17,983 bases of DNA from Clostridium sp. UBA5530 (GCA_002423705.1 DINW01000053.1:1-17983), one strand, 5' to 3'; shown: positions 7,431-14,797, numbered from the stretch's first letter. Notes: generated by a model from the sequence alone, not told the origin. A program made the numbers and translations.

Positions 7431-7467
7431 TCACAAACTTCTCACATTTCTATCACAAACCTGTCAC
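7431..7467 (+). promoter_or_regulatory. Four TCAC boxes at 11-bp spacing: probable response-regulator binding array
   Basis: TCAC occurs at 7431, 7442, 7453 and 7464, exactly 11 bp apart, two of the four extending to TCACAAAC. Tandem half-sites about one helical turn apart are typical of OmpR/PhoB-family regulators (for example the four TTAACA-like PhoP boxes of Bacillus subtilis). Possible -10 sequences lie downstream (TATAAA 7476-7481; TATAAC 7489-7494), and the adaptor gene starts at 7516. The array probably recruits RNA polymerase when the neighbouring regulator is phosphorylated. Confidence 0.65.
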
Positions 7468-7515
7468 TTAGAGGATATAAAATTGGTTTATAACCTAAGT
7501 GGAAGGGGAGTAGAC

Positions 7516-8661
7516 ATGAGAAAAAAACATATAATAACTATTTGTGTAGCTATAATAATAGTAGTCATTATTGGGGGTATAGGATTTTATGTTAAAAATT
7601 CTAAAGAAAGTGGAGAAAAAGCTACTATAAAGACTACTACAGAAAAAGTAACTAAAGGAAATCTAACAGTGGGATTAGTAGAGGACGGAAAGGTGTCACT
7701 GGCTCTTACTGCATTAAATTTCCCAATTCAAGGGACAATAAAAGAAATTAAGGTAACTAATGGACAAGAAGTAAAAGCTGGAGATGTACTGGCCATATTA
7801 GATGATTCTGGTTTACAACAAGATTTGATTAAAGCTAATAATTCCTATAAAAAAGCACAAGTTAACTATGATGATGCTGTAAACCAAAGAGAACTAAATA
7901 TATTTTCAGAAAAACAAAAATTAGATCAGTTAAAGACAAAGGCAGATGGAAATCCTAATGATGCAAATGCTCAAAGTGATTATGCTGTAGAAAAGAAAAA
8001 ATACGATAACATGGTTAATAGCACTAGTTCCATAGATAATGCTAAGATTGCTCTATCAGATGCTGAAAACAATCTAAATAGTGCTAAAAATAACTTAGCT
8101 AAAGCTATATTAAAAGCTCCCATAGATGGAAAAGTAATAGATATAGGCTATAAGATAGGGGAACTTGTAGATGGAAATGCTAAAAACAATACTGCAGCTG
8201 TTACTTTATGTGATTCAAGTAAAATCACTGTAAAAGCTAGTGTCAATGAAAGCGATATAAAAAGCATAAGTGTTGGACAAAGTATGAGTATTTCTGTAGA
8301 TGCTACAGCGGAGGAAAATATAAAAGGCAAGGTTACAGACGTTAAAGCAATACCTAAAGTAGATGCATCTGGCGTGGTTAGTTATGAGGTGACTGGTGTA
8401 TTCGATCAAGGTGATGATAAAATTATGGACGGAATGAGCTGTGTAATAACCTTCTTAAAAAATCAGAGAGAAGGAGTTTTACTTATACCTAATAAGGCGG
8501 TATTTATAGAAAACCAAAAGCAATATGTAAATATAGAAAATAGTCAAGGTAAAACAGAGAAGACAGAGGTAAAAACAGGCCTATCCAATGGTAATAGAAC
8601 AGAAGTGTTATCTGGGTTAGAGGAGGGACAGACCATTATCATAGGTGGTGTTAAGAAATGA
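7516..8661 (+). CDS. MacA/HlyD-like periplasmic-adaptor subunit of ABC efflux system
   Basis: A 381-aa membrane-fusion/adaptor protein, called extracytoplasmic in a Gram-positive cell (YknX-like). The ATG at 7516 is chosen over an upstream in-frame start at 7390 because AAGGGGAG (7503-7510) precedes it and the membrane helix then sits at the N-terminus (about residues 6-26). It has a first lipoyl/barrel-sandwich half (IQGTIKEIKVTNGQEVKAGDVLAILDD), a coiled-coil hairpin (about 100-200, rich in K, N, D and A), the second lipoyl half (KAPIDGKVIDIGYKIGELV), a beta-barrel domain, and the C-terminal domain ending LSGLEEGQTIIIGG. Its stop overlaps the permease ATG by 4 bases (ATGA). With the permease and ATPase it should form a tripartite-like exporter for drugs, peptides or toxic lipids; the substrate is unknown. 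Confidence 0.9.
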   Translation: MRKKHIITICVAIIIVVIIGGIGFYVKNSKESGEKATIKTTTEKVTKGNLTVGLVEDGKVSLALTALNFPIQGTIKEIKVTNGQEVKAGDVLAILDDSGLQQDLIKANNSYKKAQVNYDDAVNQRELNIFSEKQKLDQLKTKADGNPNDANAQSDYAVEKKKYDNMVNSTSSIDNAKIALSDAENNLNSAKNNLAKAILKAPIDGKVIDIGYKIGELVDGNAKNNTAAVTLCDSSKITVKASVNESDIKSISVGQSMSISVDATAEENIKGKVTDVKAIPKVDASGVVSYEVTGVFDQGDDKIMDGMSCVITFLKNQREGVLLIPNKAVFIENQKQYVNIENSQGKTEKTEVKTGLSNGNRTEVLSGLEEGQTIIIGGVKK

Positions 8662-9878
8662 GGATTACAGAAATTTTTAAATCTGTACTTCTAAATATAA
8701 AAGCTAATAAATCTAGGGTATTTCTAACATCACTGGGAATAATAATAGGAACTTTCACAATAATAATGGTGGTTGGAATTGGAAAGGCTAGTGAGAAAGC
8801 AGTGCAGGATCAATATAAAAGACTCAGTGTAGAAACTATAACAGTAACTCCATCTAGGGGGAAGGCTATGGGTCCATCACAACAAGTAAAGCCTTTAAAG
8901 AAGGAGGATATGTTGAAGGCACCTGACCTATTACAGCATGTGAAAACCATAGCTGCTTCCATAAATATGAATTCAGACATAATATATGGGAATAATTTAG
9001 CTGAAGGTGCTACCATTGCAGGAGTTACTGAGGACTTTGCTTCTATTACAAATATGGAACTAGAATATGGAGAGTTTATAAGCAATAGTGATTCTGAGGC
9101 TAGAAATAAGGTAGCGGTTTTAGGCTATAATTTAGCAATTACTCTTTTTGAAGATAGTGTTGAAAGTTGTATAGGGAAAAACATAACTATAAAAGGATCT
9201 ACCTTTCAGGTAATAGGAGTTTTAAAGGAAATTGGCGGGGAAACTGGTGCCAAGGGCAAAGGTGGGTCTAATGATGACATGGCCTATATTCCAATAGATG
9301 TAGCAATAAAGTATTCATCTAATAAAAAGGCTACAGTTACCCCTAATTATACTGTTTTAGCTAATGATATAAACAGTGTGGAAAACGCCATAGAAGAAAT
9401 AAACCAGTATATAGGAGAACTTATAGGAAACAGTGATAGTTATTCAGTCAGTGATGCAGGCAGTAAGTTAAAATCAGCACAGGATACAGCAAAGACAATG
9501 GAGTCCCTTTTAATATCCATTGCCGTAATAGTATTAATAGTAAGTGGAATAGGAATAATGAATGTGCTTATGGTGGCAGTAAAGGAGAGAACCAGGGAAA
9601 TAGGAATTTTAAAAAGCATAGGTTTTTCTAGGAAGGATATTCTTTTAGAATTTTTGTTGGAGGCTATTTTTATAAGCATTATAGGAAGCTTCATAGGTGT
9701 AATCTTAAGTATTTTTGCACCCTATGTATTAAAACTGCTAAACCTAAGCTTTATAGCATCAACCTATGGAATACTGTTAGGAGTATTGTTCTCAGTGGGA
9801 ACTGGTATATTTTTTGGGTATTACCCAGCTGTGAAGGCCTCTAAGTTAAAGCCTATTGAAGCCTTAAATTATGATTAG
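8658..9878 (+). CDS. MacB/FtsX-family ABC transporter permease
   Basis: A 406-aa permease of the MacB/FtsX type without a fused ATPase. One membrane helix near the N-terminus (about 21-43, FLTSLGIIIGTFTIIMVVGIG) is followed by a large extracytoplasmic MacB_PCD domain (~45-275) and three C-terminal helices (about 282-306, 330-352, 370-392). The cytoplasmic loop VKERTREIGILKSIGFSRKDIL is the coupling segment that meets the ATPase, and the C-terminus has the family motif PAVKASKLKPIEALNYD. It starts within the adaptor's stop codon (ATGA). The ATPase gene is not next to it: a lipoprotein gene intervenes. Confidence 0.92.
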   Translation: MRITEIFKSVLLNIKANKSRVFLTSLGIIIGTFTIIMVVGIGKASEKAVQDQYKRLSVETITVTPSRGKAMGPSQQVKPLKKEDMLKAPDLLQHVKTIAASINMNSDIIYGNNLAEGATIAGVTEDFASITNMELEYGEFISNSDSEARNKVAVLGYNLAITLFEDSVESCIGKNITIKGSTFQVIGVLKEIGGETGAKGKGGSNDDMAYIPIDVAIKYSSNKKATVTPNYTVLANDINSVENAIEEINQYIGELIGNSDSYSVSDAGSKLKSAQDTAKTMESLLISIAVIVLIVSGIGIMNVLMVAVKERTREIGILKSIGFSRKDILLEFLLEAIFISIIGSFIGVILSIFAPYVLKLLNLSFIASTYGILLGVLFSVGTGIFFGYYPAVKASKLKPIEALNYD

Positions 9879-9891
9879 AAGGTGTATTACT

Positions 9892-10476
9892 ATGAATAAG
9901 AATTTTAAAATTATAGCAATGTTTATGACTATAACATTTATAATGATGTCTTTTATGGCTTGTGGTAAAAGCAGTAGTGAAAAAACAACTAAGGATAAAC
10001 TCCAAGGAAAAAGCTCTAGCAATATGAAACAATATAAAAACACTATAATGGGTGAGGTTGTTGATATTTCAGGAAATGAAGTAACTTTAAAAATAATAAA
10101 AGCTCCAGATAAAAATACCAAGGGCAATGAAGAAAGTACTAAGGAAGAAAAAAGTAAAAGAGGTGGAAATAATTCAGGTACTCCAAGTAAAGAAGGTAAT
10201 TTAAAGCCAAGTACTACAGGTGATGGTCAGCAAGGTAAAAAAATGCAAAGGGAATATACTGGTGAGGAAAAGAAAATATTAATACCTGTAGGAGTAAAGG
10301 TTGTTTCATATACTTTTAGTGATAATGCTATGAAGGAACAAGAAATTAATATAACTAGTATAAAAAGCGGAGACACATTAAATATTATGTATTCCGATGA
10401 TGGAGACACCATAGAGAGGGTTGTCCTTAATGAAAGGAGAGGTGGGCAAGGTGCAACAGGTAATAAGAATAAATAA
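9892..10476 (+). CDS. Lipoprotein encoded inside the ABC efflux operon
   Basis: A 194-aa predicted secreted lipoprotein. The start at 9892 is chosen (rather than 9871) because AGAAGGTG at 9877-9884 precedes it. A hydrophobic signal of ~18 residues ends in SFMACGKS, an acceptable lipobox with C24. Two short beta-rich blocks (MGEVVDISGNEVTLKIIKAP and KILIPVGVKVVSYTF followed by ITSIKSGDTLNIMYS) resemble small OB-like or DUF5666-like folds. Between them is a ~60-residue disordered linker rich in K, G, S and E (about 74-124). It overlaps the ATPase gene by 26 bases. Its location suggests an accessory or substrate-sensing part of the transporter. No confident family name. Confidence 0.75.
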   Translation: MNKNFKIIAMFMTITFIMMSFMACGKSSSEKTTKDKLQGKSSSNMKQYKNTIMGEVVDISGNEVTLKIIKAPDKNTKGNEESTKEEKSKRGGNNSGTPSKEGNLKPSTTGDGQQGKKMQREYTGEEKKILIPVGVKVVSYTFSDNAMKEQEINITSIKSGDTLNIMYSDDGDTIERVVLNERRGGQGATGNKNK

Positions 10477-11119
10477 CCTATGTAAAAGTTATGGCAAAGG
10501 GGAAGGGGCTATAAAGGCATTAAAGAATATAGAACTTACCATAAATCAAGGAGAATTTGTTGCAATATTAGGTCCATCTGGCTCAGGAAAATCTACTTTA
10601 ATGAATGTTATAGGATTAATGGATACCTATGACCAAGGTGAATATTACTTAGATGGAGTTTATATTGAACCTGATAAGGAGGGGGATTACTCAAAATTAA
10701 GAAATGAAAAGATAGGATTTATATTTCAAAAGTTTAATTTAATTAGTAAGTATACAGCTCAATATAATGTAGCTCTTCCCTTAATGGTAAGAGGTGAAAA
10801 GAGCCAAGAGGCTTTAAAGAAAGCAAAAAACATGTTAGAGAGTGTAGGATTATATGATAGATACAATCATAGACCTAATGAGTTATCTGGTGGACAGCAA
10901 CAGAGAGTAGCCATAGCAAGAGCGCTCATTGGAAATCCTCCATTGATTTTGGCTGATGAACCCACAGGAAATCTAGACCAGAAAACAGGAAAGGATATTA
11001 TAGAGATGCTATCCAAGTTAAATAAAGATGGTAAAACAATTGTATTGATAACTCATGACTTGAAAGTTGCAGACACAGCTGAAACAGTGATAAATTTATC
11101 AGATGGGGTTATAGCTTAA
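10451..11119 (+). CDS. ABC transporter ATP-binding protein (MacB/LolD type)
   Basis: A 222-aa ATPase that powers the permease encoded upstream. The GTG at 10451 is preferred over upstream TTG/ATG options because GGAGAGG at 10436-10442 sits 8 bases before it and the product then begins [10 protein letters not shown], as usual for the family. Motifs: Walker A GPSGSGKS (41-48), Q-loop Q93 (IFQKFN), signature LSGGQQQR (145-152), Walker B LILADE with E170, D-loop NLD, and H-loop H202 (ITHD). It overlaps the lipoprotein gene by 26 bases, so it is translationally coupled. It is the last gene of the operon and is followed by a terminator at 11183-11224. Confidence 0.95.
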   Translation: MQQVIRINNLCKSYGKGEGAIKALKNIELTINQGEFVAILGPSGSGKSTLMNVIGLMDTYDQGEYYLDGVYIEPDKEGDYSKLRNEKIGFIFQKFNLISKYTAQYNVALPLMVRGEKSQEALKKAKNMLESVGLYDRYNHRPNELSGGQQQRVAIARALIGNPPLILADEPTGNLDQKTGKDIIEMLSKLNKDGKTIVLITHDLKVADTAETVINLSDGVIA

Positions 11120-11182
11120 AGAAAGGTTAAACTAAATAAAATAGCTACCCTAAACATTATTCATAGAATAATGTCTTACCAT

Positions 11183-11224
11183 AAAAGTTCTAATTCGTAT
11201 TAATTATGGATTAGAACTTTTTTA
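11183..11224 (+). terminator. Terminator of the ABC transporter operon
   Basis: AAAAGTTCTAAT (11183-11194) pairs with ATTAGAACTTTT (11210-11221), followed by more T. A smaller stem (11155-11161 with 11167-11173, CATTATT/AATAATG) lies just upstream. Confidence 0.85.
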
Positions 11225-11229
11225 TTTGC

Positions 11230-11275
11230 CTGATGTCTATCTGCTGTAACTCTACCCTATTTTAGGGGAAATAAG
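11230..11275 (+). repeat. Dispersed structured repeat, copy D (left part only)
   Basis: Starts TGATGTCTATCTGCTGTAAC, closely matching the start of the copy at 14514 (TGATGCCTATCTGATATAAC) and the CTGCTGTAAC of the copy at 13241. It continues CTCTACCC-TATTTTAGGGG and then diverges, so the right half with the ACTCCACCT hairpin is missing. Like copy C, it begins a few bases after a terminator T-tract. Confidence 0.55.
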
Positions 11276-11344
11276 AATAGGTAAATATATTTAGGATAAT
11301 ATAGTAAAAATTTTACTTTGACTAAATAAATCTCTAGGATTTTT

Positions 11345-11352
11345 GCTATAAT
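11345..11352 (+). promoter_or_regulatory. Probable extended -10 promoter of the dipeptidase
   Basis: TATAAT at 11347-11352 preceded by TGC (extended -10). No good -35 is present at 17 bases; a TTGACT lies upstream at non-standard spacing (about 23 bases). The ATG is 37 bases downstream. Confidence 0.5.
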
Positions 11353-11389
11353 AAAGATGTACATAGATTATTGAAAAGGAAGGGATATA

Positions 11390-12370
11390 ATGAGCAAAAC
11401 TAATCTTATTGATATGCATTGTGATACCATCTTAAACGCAGTAATACCCAATAAAAGAGGAGAGTATTCTAAGCTTAGAGAGAATAGTGGACATGTAGAT
11501 ATAAAGAAACTAAAGAAAGTAGGAGCTTCAGCTCAGATGTTTGCTGTTTTTACTCCAGCGGAATCTTTAGAGAAGTTTGGTTTTAAAGGTACCCCCTATG
11601 ATTTTTACAAGGGAACATATAAAAAGCTCATAGAAGAAATAGAGGAAAATAGTTATGATATAGCAGTAGCAAGAAATTATGAAGAATATAAGAAAAACAT
11701 GGAAGAAAATAAAATTTCAGCTTTTTTGACTATAGAAGAAGGGTGCATATTAGATGGAAAGATAGAAAGGGTTCAAGAGGCTTATGATTTAGGATTCAGA
11801 TTTTTAGGACTTATTTGGAAACCGGAAAATTGCAATGGATTCTCTAATTCTAAGGATCCTAAACTTATGGCCATGGGGCTTAAATCCTTTGGATTTGAAG
11901 TTGTTGAAAGGATGAATGACTTAGGAATGATCATAGATGTATCTCACCTATCTGATGGGGGCTTTTATGATGTGGCTAGACACTCAAAGTCACCTTTTGT
12001 TGCCACACATTCTAATTGCAGAGCTTTAGCTAATGAGACTAGGAATATTACTGATGAAATGATAAGAATTTTAGCTGACAAAGGTGGCATAATGGGATTA
12101 AATCTTATGCCTAGCTTTATACATGTAAGTGCTAAGAGCAAAGTAGAGTATATGGTGGAGCATATAAAGCATATAAAGAATGTAGGTGGAATTGAAACAG
12201 CTGCTATAGGAGCAGACTTTGATGGAATGGGAGGAGACCTAGAGATAGATAACGTAGGAGATATGGACAAACTATTTATTGCTTTATCTAAAAGCGGATT
12301 CAGTGAAGATGAAATTGAGAAAGTGGCGTATAAAAATGTTCTTAGGGTTATAAAAGATGTTGTAGGATAA
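11390..12370 (+). CDS. Membrane dipeptidase-like metallopeptidase, family M19
   Basis: A 326-aa TIM-barrel dizinc hydrolase of the renal-dipeptidase (M19) family, which cleaves dipeptides, often with D-residues at the C-terminal side. The first metal site shows H10 and D12 (DMHCDTI). E117 (TIEEG) is the likely bridging glutamate. H186 (IDVSHLS) and H207 (THSNCRAL) supply the second metal, and the late aspartate lies in IGADFDGM (D276/D278). The length is typical of Clostridial members. There is no signal peptide, so the enzyme is cytoplasmic. A purine-rich ribosome-binding site (AAGGAAGGG) precedes the ATG. It is followed 32 bases later by a zinc-protease gene and may share its transcript. 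Confidence 0.92.
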   Translation: MSKTNLIDMHCDTILNAVIPNKRGEYSKLRENSGHVDIKKLKKVGASAQMFAVFTPAESLEKFGFKGTPYDFYKGTYKKLIEEIEENSYDIAVARNYEEYKKNMEENKISAFLTIEEGCILDGKIERVQEAYDLGFRFLGLIWKPENCNGFSNSKDPKLMAMGLKSFGFEVVERMNDLGMIIDVSHLSDGGFYDVARHSKSPFVATHSNCRALANETRNITDEMIRILADKGGIMGLNLMPSFIHVSAKSKVEYMVEHIKHIKNVGGIETAAIGADFDGMGGDLEIDNVGDMDKLFIALSKSGFSEDEIEKVAYKNVLRVIKDVVG

Positions 12371-12402
12371 AAATCATATTCTATGAAAAAGGATGAGGAT
12401 TT

Positions 12403-13269
12403 ATGAATATCATTGATATGACCAAAGATTTCAATGACATATGTGTAAGAGATTCCGACCAAAACAAATGGGAAAACTGGCTACTGTATTATGATAAATA
12501 TAAGGGTCTCTTAGATGGCATGATGAAGCATTTATATTTCTGTGATTTAAAGGATCTAAAGCCCATAGTACAGGCTACTGATTTTAAAAAACTTAGAGAT
12601 AGAGCTAATAGTAATATAAATAAGGATGCTAAAGAAAGAATAAAGAATCTTGTTATAACATCTCTTAATGAGTTGAGTTTTAGTAGAAACTTTGATGTAT
12701 ATTTTGGTATAGTGTTTGGACATGCATTAGGGGTGGCAGGGCTTATAGAAGGAGGGAATCCATCTGTATATTTCGGCCTAGAAGCATTAGAATATGATTT
12801 ATTAGACTTTCTAGTTCCTCATGAAGTACACCATATGGTTAGAGCTAGTGAAAATCCAATGTTTAATATAGATATAGTTGAAGAAAGATTAGTTGGAGAG
12901 GGCTTGGGACTATTTTTCCCATTAACTATAAACAATAAAAATATAGACATAACTAACATGGCTAAAACTTTAGGTGTAAGGAAACAGGTAGTTGATAAAC
13001 TCATATCTAAGGAAGAAAAGATAAAAGATGAGATTTTCGCTTATAGAAAAAACATAGTCAATGATGAAATAATAAAAAAATTCTTTAGTATTGGTTGCGA
13101 GGATATAAAAGAAGATAGAATTCCTATAAGTGGATATTTTTTAGGTATAAGAATAATACAAAAGCTTTATGAAAATGGATATGCAATAAAAACCATGACT
13201 AACATGAAAGCAGAAGACTTAATTGACATTTATCTAAAATTATCTGCTGTAACCCTCCAACATCCTTAG
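12403..13269 (+). CDS. YjaZ/DUF2268-like predicted zinc protease
   Basis: A 288-aa protein with an HEVHH zinc-binding motif (H140, E141, H144) and downstream acidic residues in VEERLVGEGLG (E161, E166) as candidate third ligand. This matches the layout of the predicted Zn-dependent proteases of the DUF2268 (COG5504, YjaZ-like) family. No signal peptide or membrane helix is visible. GGATGAGG precedes the ATG. The last residues (SAVTLQHP and the TAG) are encoded by the left edge of a dispersed repeat starting near 13241, so the original C-terminus was probably altered by repeat arrival. Family assignment is by motif and recollection; the substrate is unknown. Confidence 0.75.
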   Translation: MNIIDMTKDFNDICVRDSDQNKWENWLLYYDKYKGLLDGMMKHLYFCDLKDLKPIVQATDFKKLRDRANSNINKDAKERIKNLVITSLNELSFSRNFDVYFGIVFGHALGVAGLIEGGNPSVYFGLEALEYDLLDFLVPHEVHHMVRASENPMFNIDIVEERLVGEGLGLFFPLTINNKNIDITNMAKTLGVRKQVVDKLISKEEKIKDEIFAYRKNIVNDEIIKKFFSIGCEDIKEDRIPISGYFLGIRIIQKLYENGYAIKTMTNMKAEDLIDIYLKLSAVTLQHP

Positions 13270-13350
13270 GCGGAGGTAAAAGCAGCTATAAGTTCAACTA
13301 ATGCTCAGGTGGAGTCCAAACTCCACCTGGAACCAATTTTCACCTGATGA
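13241..13350 (+). repeat. Dispersed structured repeat, copy B
   Basis: Two predicted hairpins. In the first, CTGCT (13244-13248) pairs with AGCAG (13281-13285) and CCTCC (13254-13258) with GGAGG (13272-13276). In the second, CAGGTGGAGT (13306-13315) pairs perfectly with ACTCCACCTG (13320-13329) around a CCAA loop. The linker ATAAGTTCAACTAA is shared with copies A and C. The left edge overlaps the end of the zinc-protease gene. The right edge runs up to the ribosome-binding site of the small membrane protein. Confidence 0.75.
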
Positions 13351-13372
13351 ATTCAGATAAAGGGGGATTTTC

Positions 13373-13693
13373 ATGAATTTTTGGGGAGTTATATTAATCT
13401 TAGCTATTATAGGTTTAGCTATATTTCTGAATAAAGCACGGATAAATATAAATGGTAAAGATGTAACTGGTTTTAAAAAGATACCCTATGGGGTATTAGG
13501 AGCTGTAGTTGCCATTTTAGCTATAGCCATTGCAGTAGCAATTGTAGTGTTGGTTGTAAGTTTAGGCATTGGGTTAATAGGGGTTATTGCGGTTATCTTA
13601 TTAATAGCTATACCTGTATTAATTCTTGTTGGGTATTTTACCGTTGGTATTAAAGTAAATAATAAATTATATAAGTTTAGAAATAAAAAATGA
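13373..13693 (+). CDS. Small multi-pass membrane protein, unknown function
   Basis: A 106-aa hydrophobic protein with an AGGGGG ribosome-binding site (13361-13366) before the ATG. A short N-terminal hydrophobic helix (about 3-19) is followed by a ~20-residue hydrophilic loop (KARININGKDVTGFKK) and two long valine/isoleucine/alanine-rich segments (about 37-62 and 64-90) with a basic C-terminus. No domain recognised. Function unknown. Confidence 0.65.
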   Translation: MNFWGVILILAIIGLAIFLNKARININGKDVTGFKKIPYGVLGAVVAILAIAIAVAIVVLVVSLGIGLIGVIAVILLIAIPVLILVGYFTVGIKVNNKLYKFRNKK

Positions 13694-13775
13694 AATAATT
13701 ACTAATAAGGAGTAAAGTACAGAAAAAATAAGAAACAAAGAGATAAACTATAAAATTCATCCTAAATGATTTAAT
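13694..13775. other. AT-rich intergenic segment with a dispersed direct repeat
   Basis: The stretch between the small membrane protein and the rubrerythrin control region holds no gene I can support. Bases 13739-13760 (AGAGATAAACTATAAAATTC plus AT) recur exactly at 17962-17983, the last 22 bases of the window; the similarity extends about 6 bases further upstream with two mismatches. Confidence 0.6.
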
Positions 13776-13790
13776 TAATAATAATTATTT
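13776..13790 (+). promoter_or_regulatory. PerR-like operator ahead of rubrerythrin
   Basis: AATAAT-A-ATTATT (13777-13789) is a perfect palindrome. Its ATAATnATTAT core matches the core of the known PerR box (TTATAATnATTATAA), 11 of 14 specified positions in all. It lies directly upstream of the -35 element. Peroxide-responsive repression of reverse rubrerythrin by PerR is known in Clostridium acetobutylicum, which supports the call. The AT-richness of the region weakens it. Confidence 0.5.
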
Positions 13791-13791
13791 G

Positions 13792-13820
13792 TTGACAATA
13801 TATATTTAATATAGTATTAT
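13792..13820 (+). promoter_or_regulatory. Sigma-A promoter of rubrerythrin
   Basis: Consensus TTGACA (13792-13797), a 17-base spacer and TATTAT (13815-13820). This is the best -35/-10 pair in the window, in keeping with a potentially highly expressed stress gene. Confidence 0.8.
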
Positions 13821-13907
13821 AAATACATGGAAAGCAACAAGGAAGACAAAATAAAGAATAAAAAGATACTAAATATATAGAGGTAAAAATAAGGAGGAAA
13901 TTAAATT

Positions 13908-14453
13908 ATGAAAAAATTTGTATGTACAATTTGCGGATATGTTTATGAGGGAGAAAAGGCACCAGAAAAGTGTCCACAGTGTAATGCCCCAGCAGAAAAG
14001 TTCATAGAGAAGAGTGAAAATGAAATGGCATGGGCAGATGAACACAGAATAGGAGTAGCAAAGGACGTGGATCCAAGAGTTATAGAAGGACTACAACAAA
14101 ACTTCATGGGAGAGTGCACAGAAGTAGGAATGTACTTAGCAATGAGTAGACAAGCAGATAGAGAAGGATACCCAGAAGTGGCAGAAGCATATAAGAGAAT
14201 AGCATTTGAAGAAGCAGAGCACGCAGCAAGGTTTGCAGAAATGTTAGGAGAAGTAGTAGTACCAGATACAAAGAAGAATCTACAAATGAGAGTAGATGCA
14301 GAGCATGGAGCATGCCAAGGAAAGAAGGATTTAGCTACATTAGCTAAACAATTAAACCTAGATGCAATTCATGATACAGTACATGAAATGTGCAAAGATG
14401 AAGCAAGACACGGAATGGCTTTCAAAGGATTATTAAACAGATATTTCAAATAG
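13908..14453 (+). CDS. Reverse rubrerythrin (rubredoxin-first peroxidase)
   Basis: A 181-aa oxidative-stress enzyme that reduces hydrogen peroxide (and oxygen) with electrons passed through its rubredoxin centre. The rubredoxin-type iron site is at the N-terminus, C6-x-x-C9 and C22-x-x-C25, the reverse of classical rubrerythrin order. The ferritin-like di-iron domain follows, with [26 protein letters not shown] (ExxH), DAEHGA and [12 protein letters not shown]. The length matches Clostridial reverse rubrerythrins (~180 aa). AAGGAGG (13891-13897) is a near-perfect ribosome-binding site. A consensus promoter with a PerR-like box lies upstream and a terminator downstream, so this is a single-gene unit. 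Confidence 0.94.
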   Translation: MKKFVCTICGYVYEGEKAPEKCPQCNAPAEKFIEKSENEMAWADEHRIGVAKDVDPRVIEGLQQNFMGECTEVGMYLAMSRQADREGYPEVAEAYKRIAFEEAEHAARFAEMLGEVVVPDTKKNLQMRVDAEHGACQGKKDLATLAKQLNLDAIHDTVHEMCKDEARHGMAFKGLLNRYFK

Positions 14454-14467
14454 AATTAATATAAGAT

Positions 14468-14510
14468 GAAAGAAGCTTATTGAGACTGCTAGTTTCAATA
14501 AGCTTCTTTT
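14468..14510 (+). terminator. Terminator after rubrerythrin
   Basis: AAGAAGCTTATTGA (14470-14483) pairs perfectly with TCAATAAGCTTCTT (14495-14508) around an 11-base loop, and T residues continue to 14510. Confidence 0.9.
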
Positions 14511-14513
14511 GTA

Positions 14514-14640
14514 TGATGCCTATCTGATATAACACTCCACTCTCTTTAGGCTGGAGATAACAGCAGCTACCACCCTAAATAAGTTCAACTAACATTCAGG
14601 TTGAGTCCAAACTCCACCTAAAACTAAGTTTCAAGTGATG
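14514..14640 (+). repeat. Dispersed structured repeat, copy C (most complete)
   Basis: The longest copy. It begins TGATGCCTATCTGATATAAC and continues with CTTTAGGCTGGAGATAACAG, the linker ATAAGTTCAACTAA, a hairpin AGGTTGAGT-CCAA-ACTCCACCT with one T-C mismatch (14598-14619), and AAACTAAGTTTCAAGTGATG. It starts 4 bases after the rubrerythrin terminator. The intergenic stretch to 14826 otherwise holds only AT-rich sequence and the palindrome at 14780. Confidence 0.75.
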
Positions 14641-14779
14641 CTTAAAATAAAAAAATAATTACAAATAAATACATAAAAAGAAGGAATTATAAATTCAACG
14701 AAGAATATAATATATAAAGTAACACATTTATAAAAACAAGTTAAGAAATATTAAAGGACAACCTGTTTGTATAACTTAG

Positions 14780-14797
14780 ATATATACTAGTATATAT
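14780..14797. promoter_or_regulatory. 18-bp palindrome in the regulator promoter region (possible operator)
   Basis: ATATATACTAGTATATAT is a perfect palindrome 30 bases before the GTG of the HTH-TPR regulator. It overlaps the likely promoter: candidate -35 TTGTAT at 14767-14772, AT-rich -10 candidates at 14791-14800. Position and symmetry suit an autoregulatory site, but simple AT palindromes arise readily in such sequence. Confidence 0.35.

Noticed and set aside
7390..7515. N-terminal extension of the MacA-like protein
   Set aside because: It would span the TCAC array and lies before a much better ribosome-binding site and the natural membrane-anchor start at 7516.
11965..12462. 165-aa ORF on the - strand
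   Set aside because: Antisense to the M19 dipeptidase with its clear metal-binding motifs; serine/isoleucine-rich shadow.
13828..13881. 17-codon ATG ORF in the rubrerythrin leader
   Set aside because: No ribosome-binding site and it begins almost at the expected transcript start; lysine/asparagine-rich composition fits background sequence.
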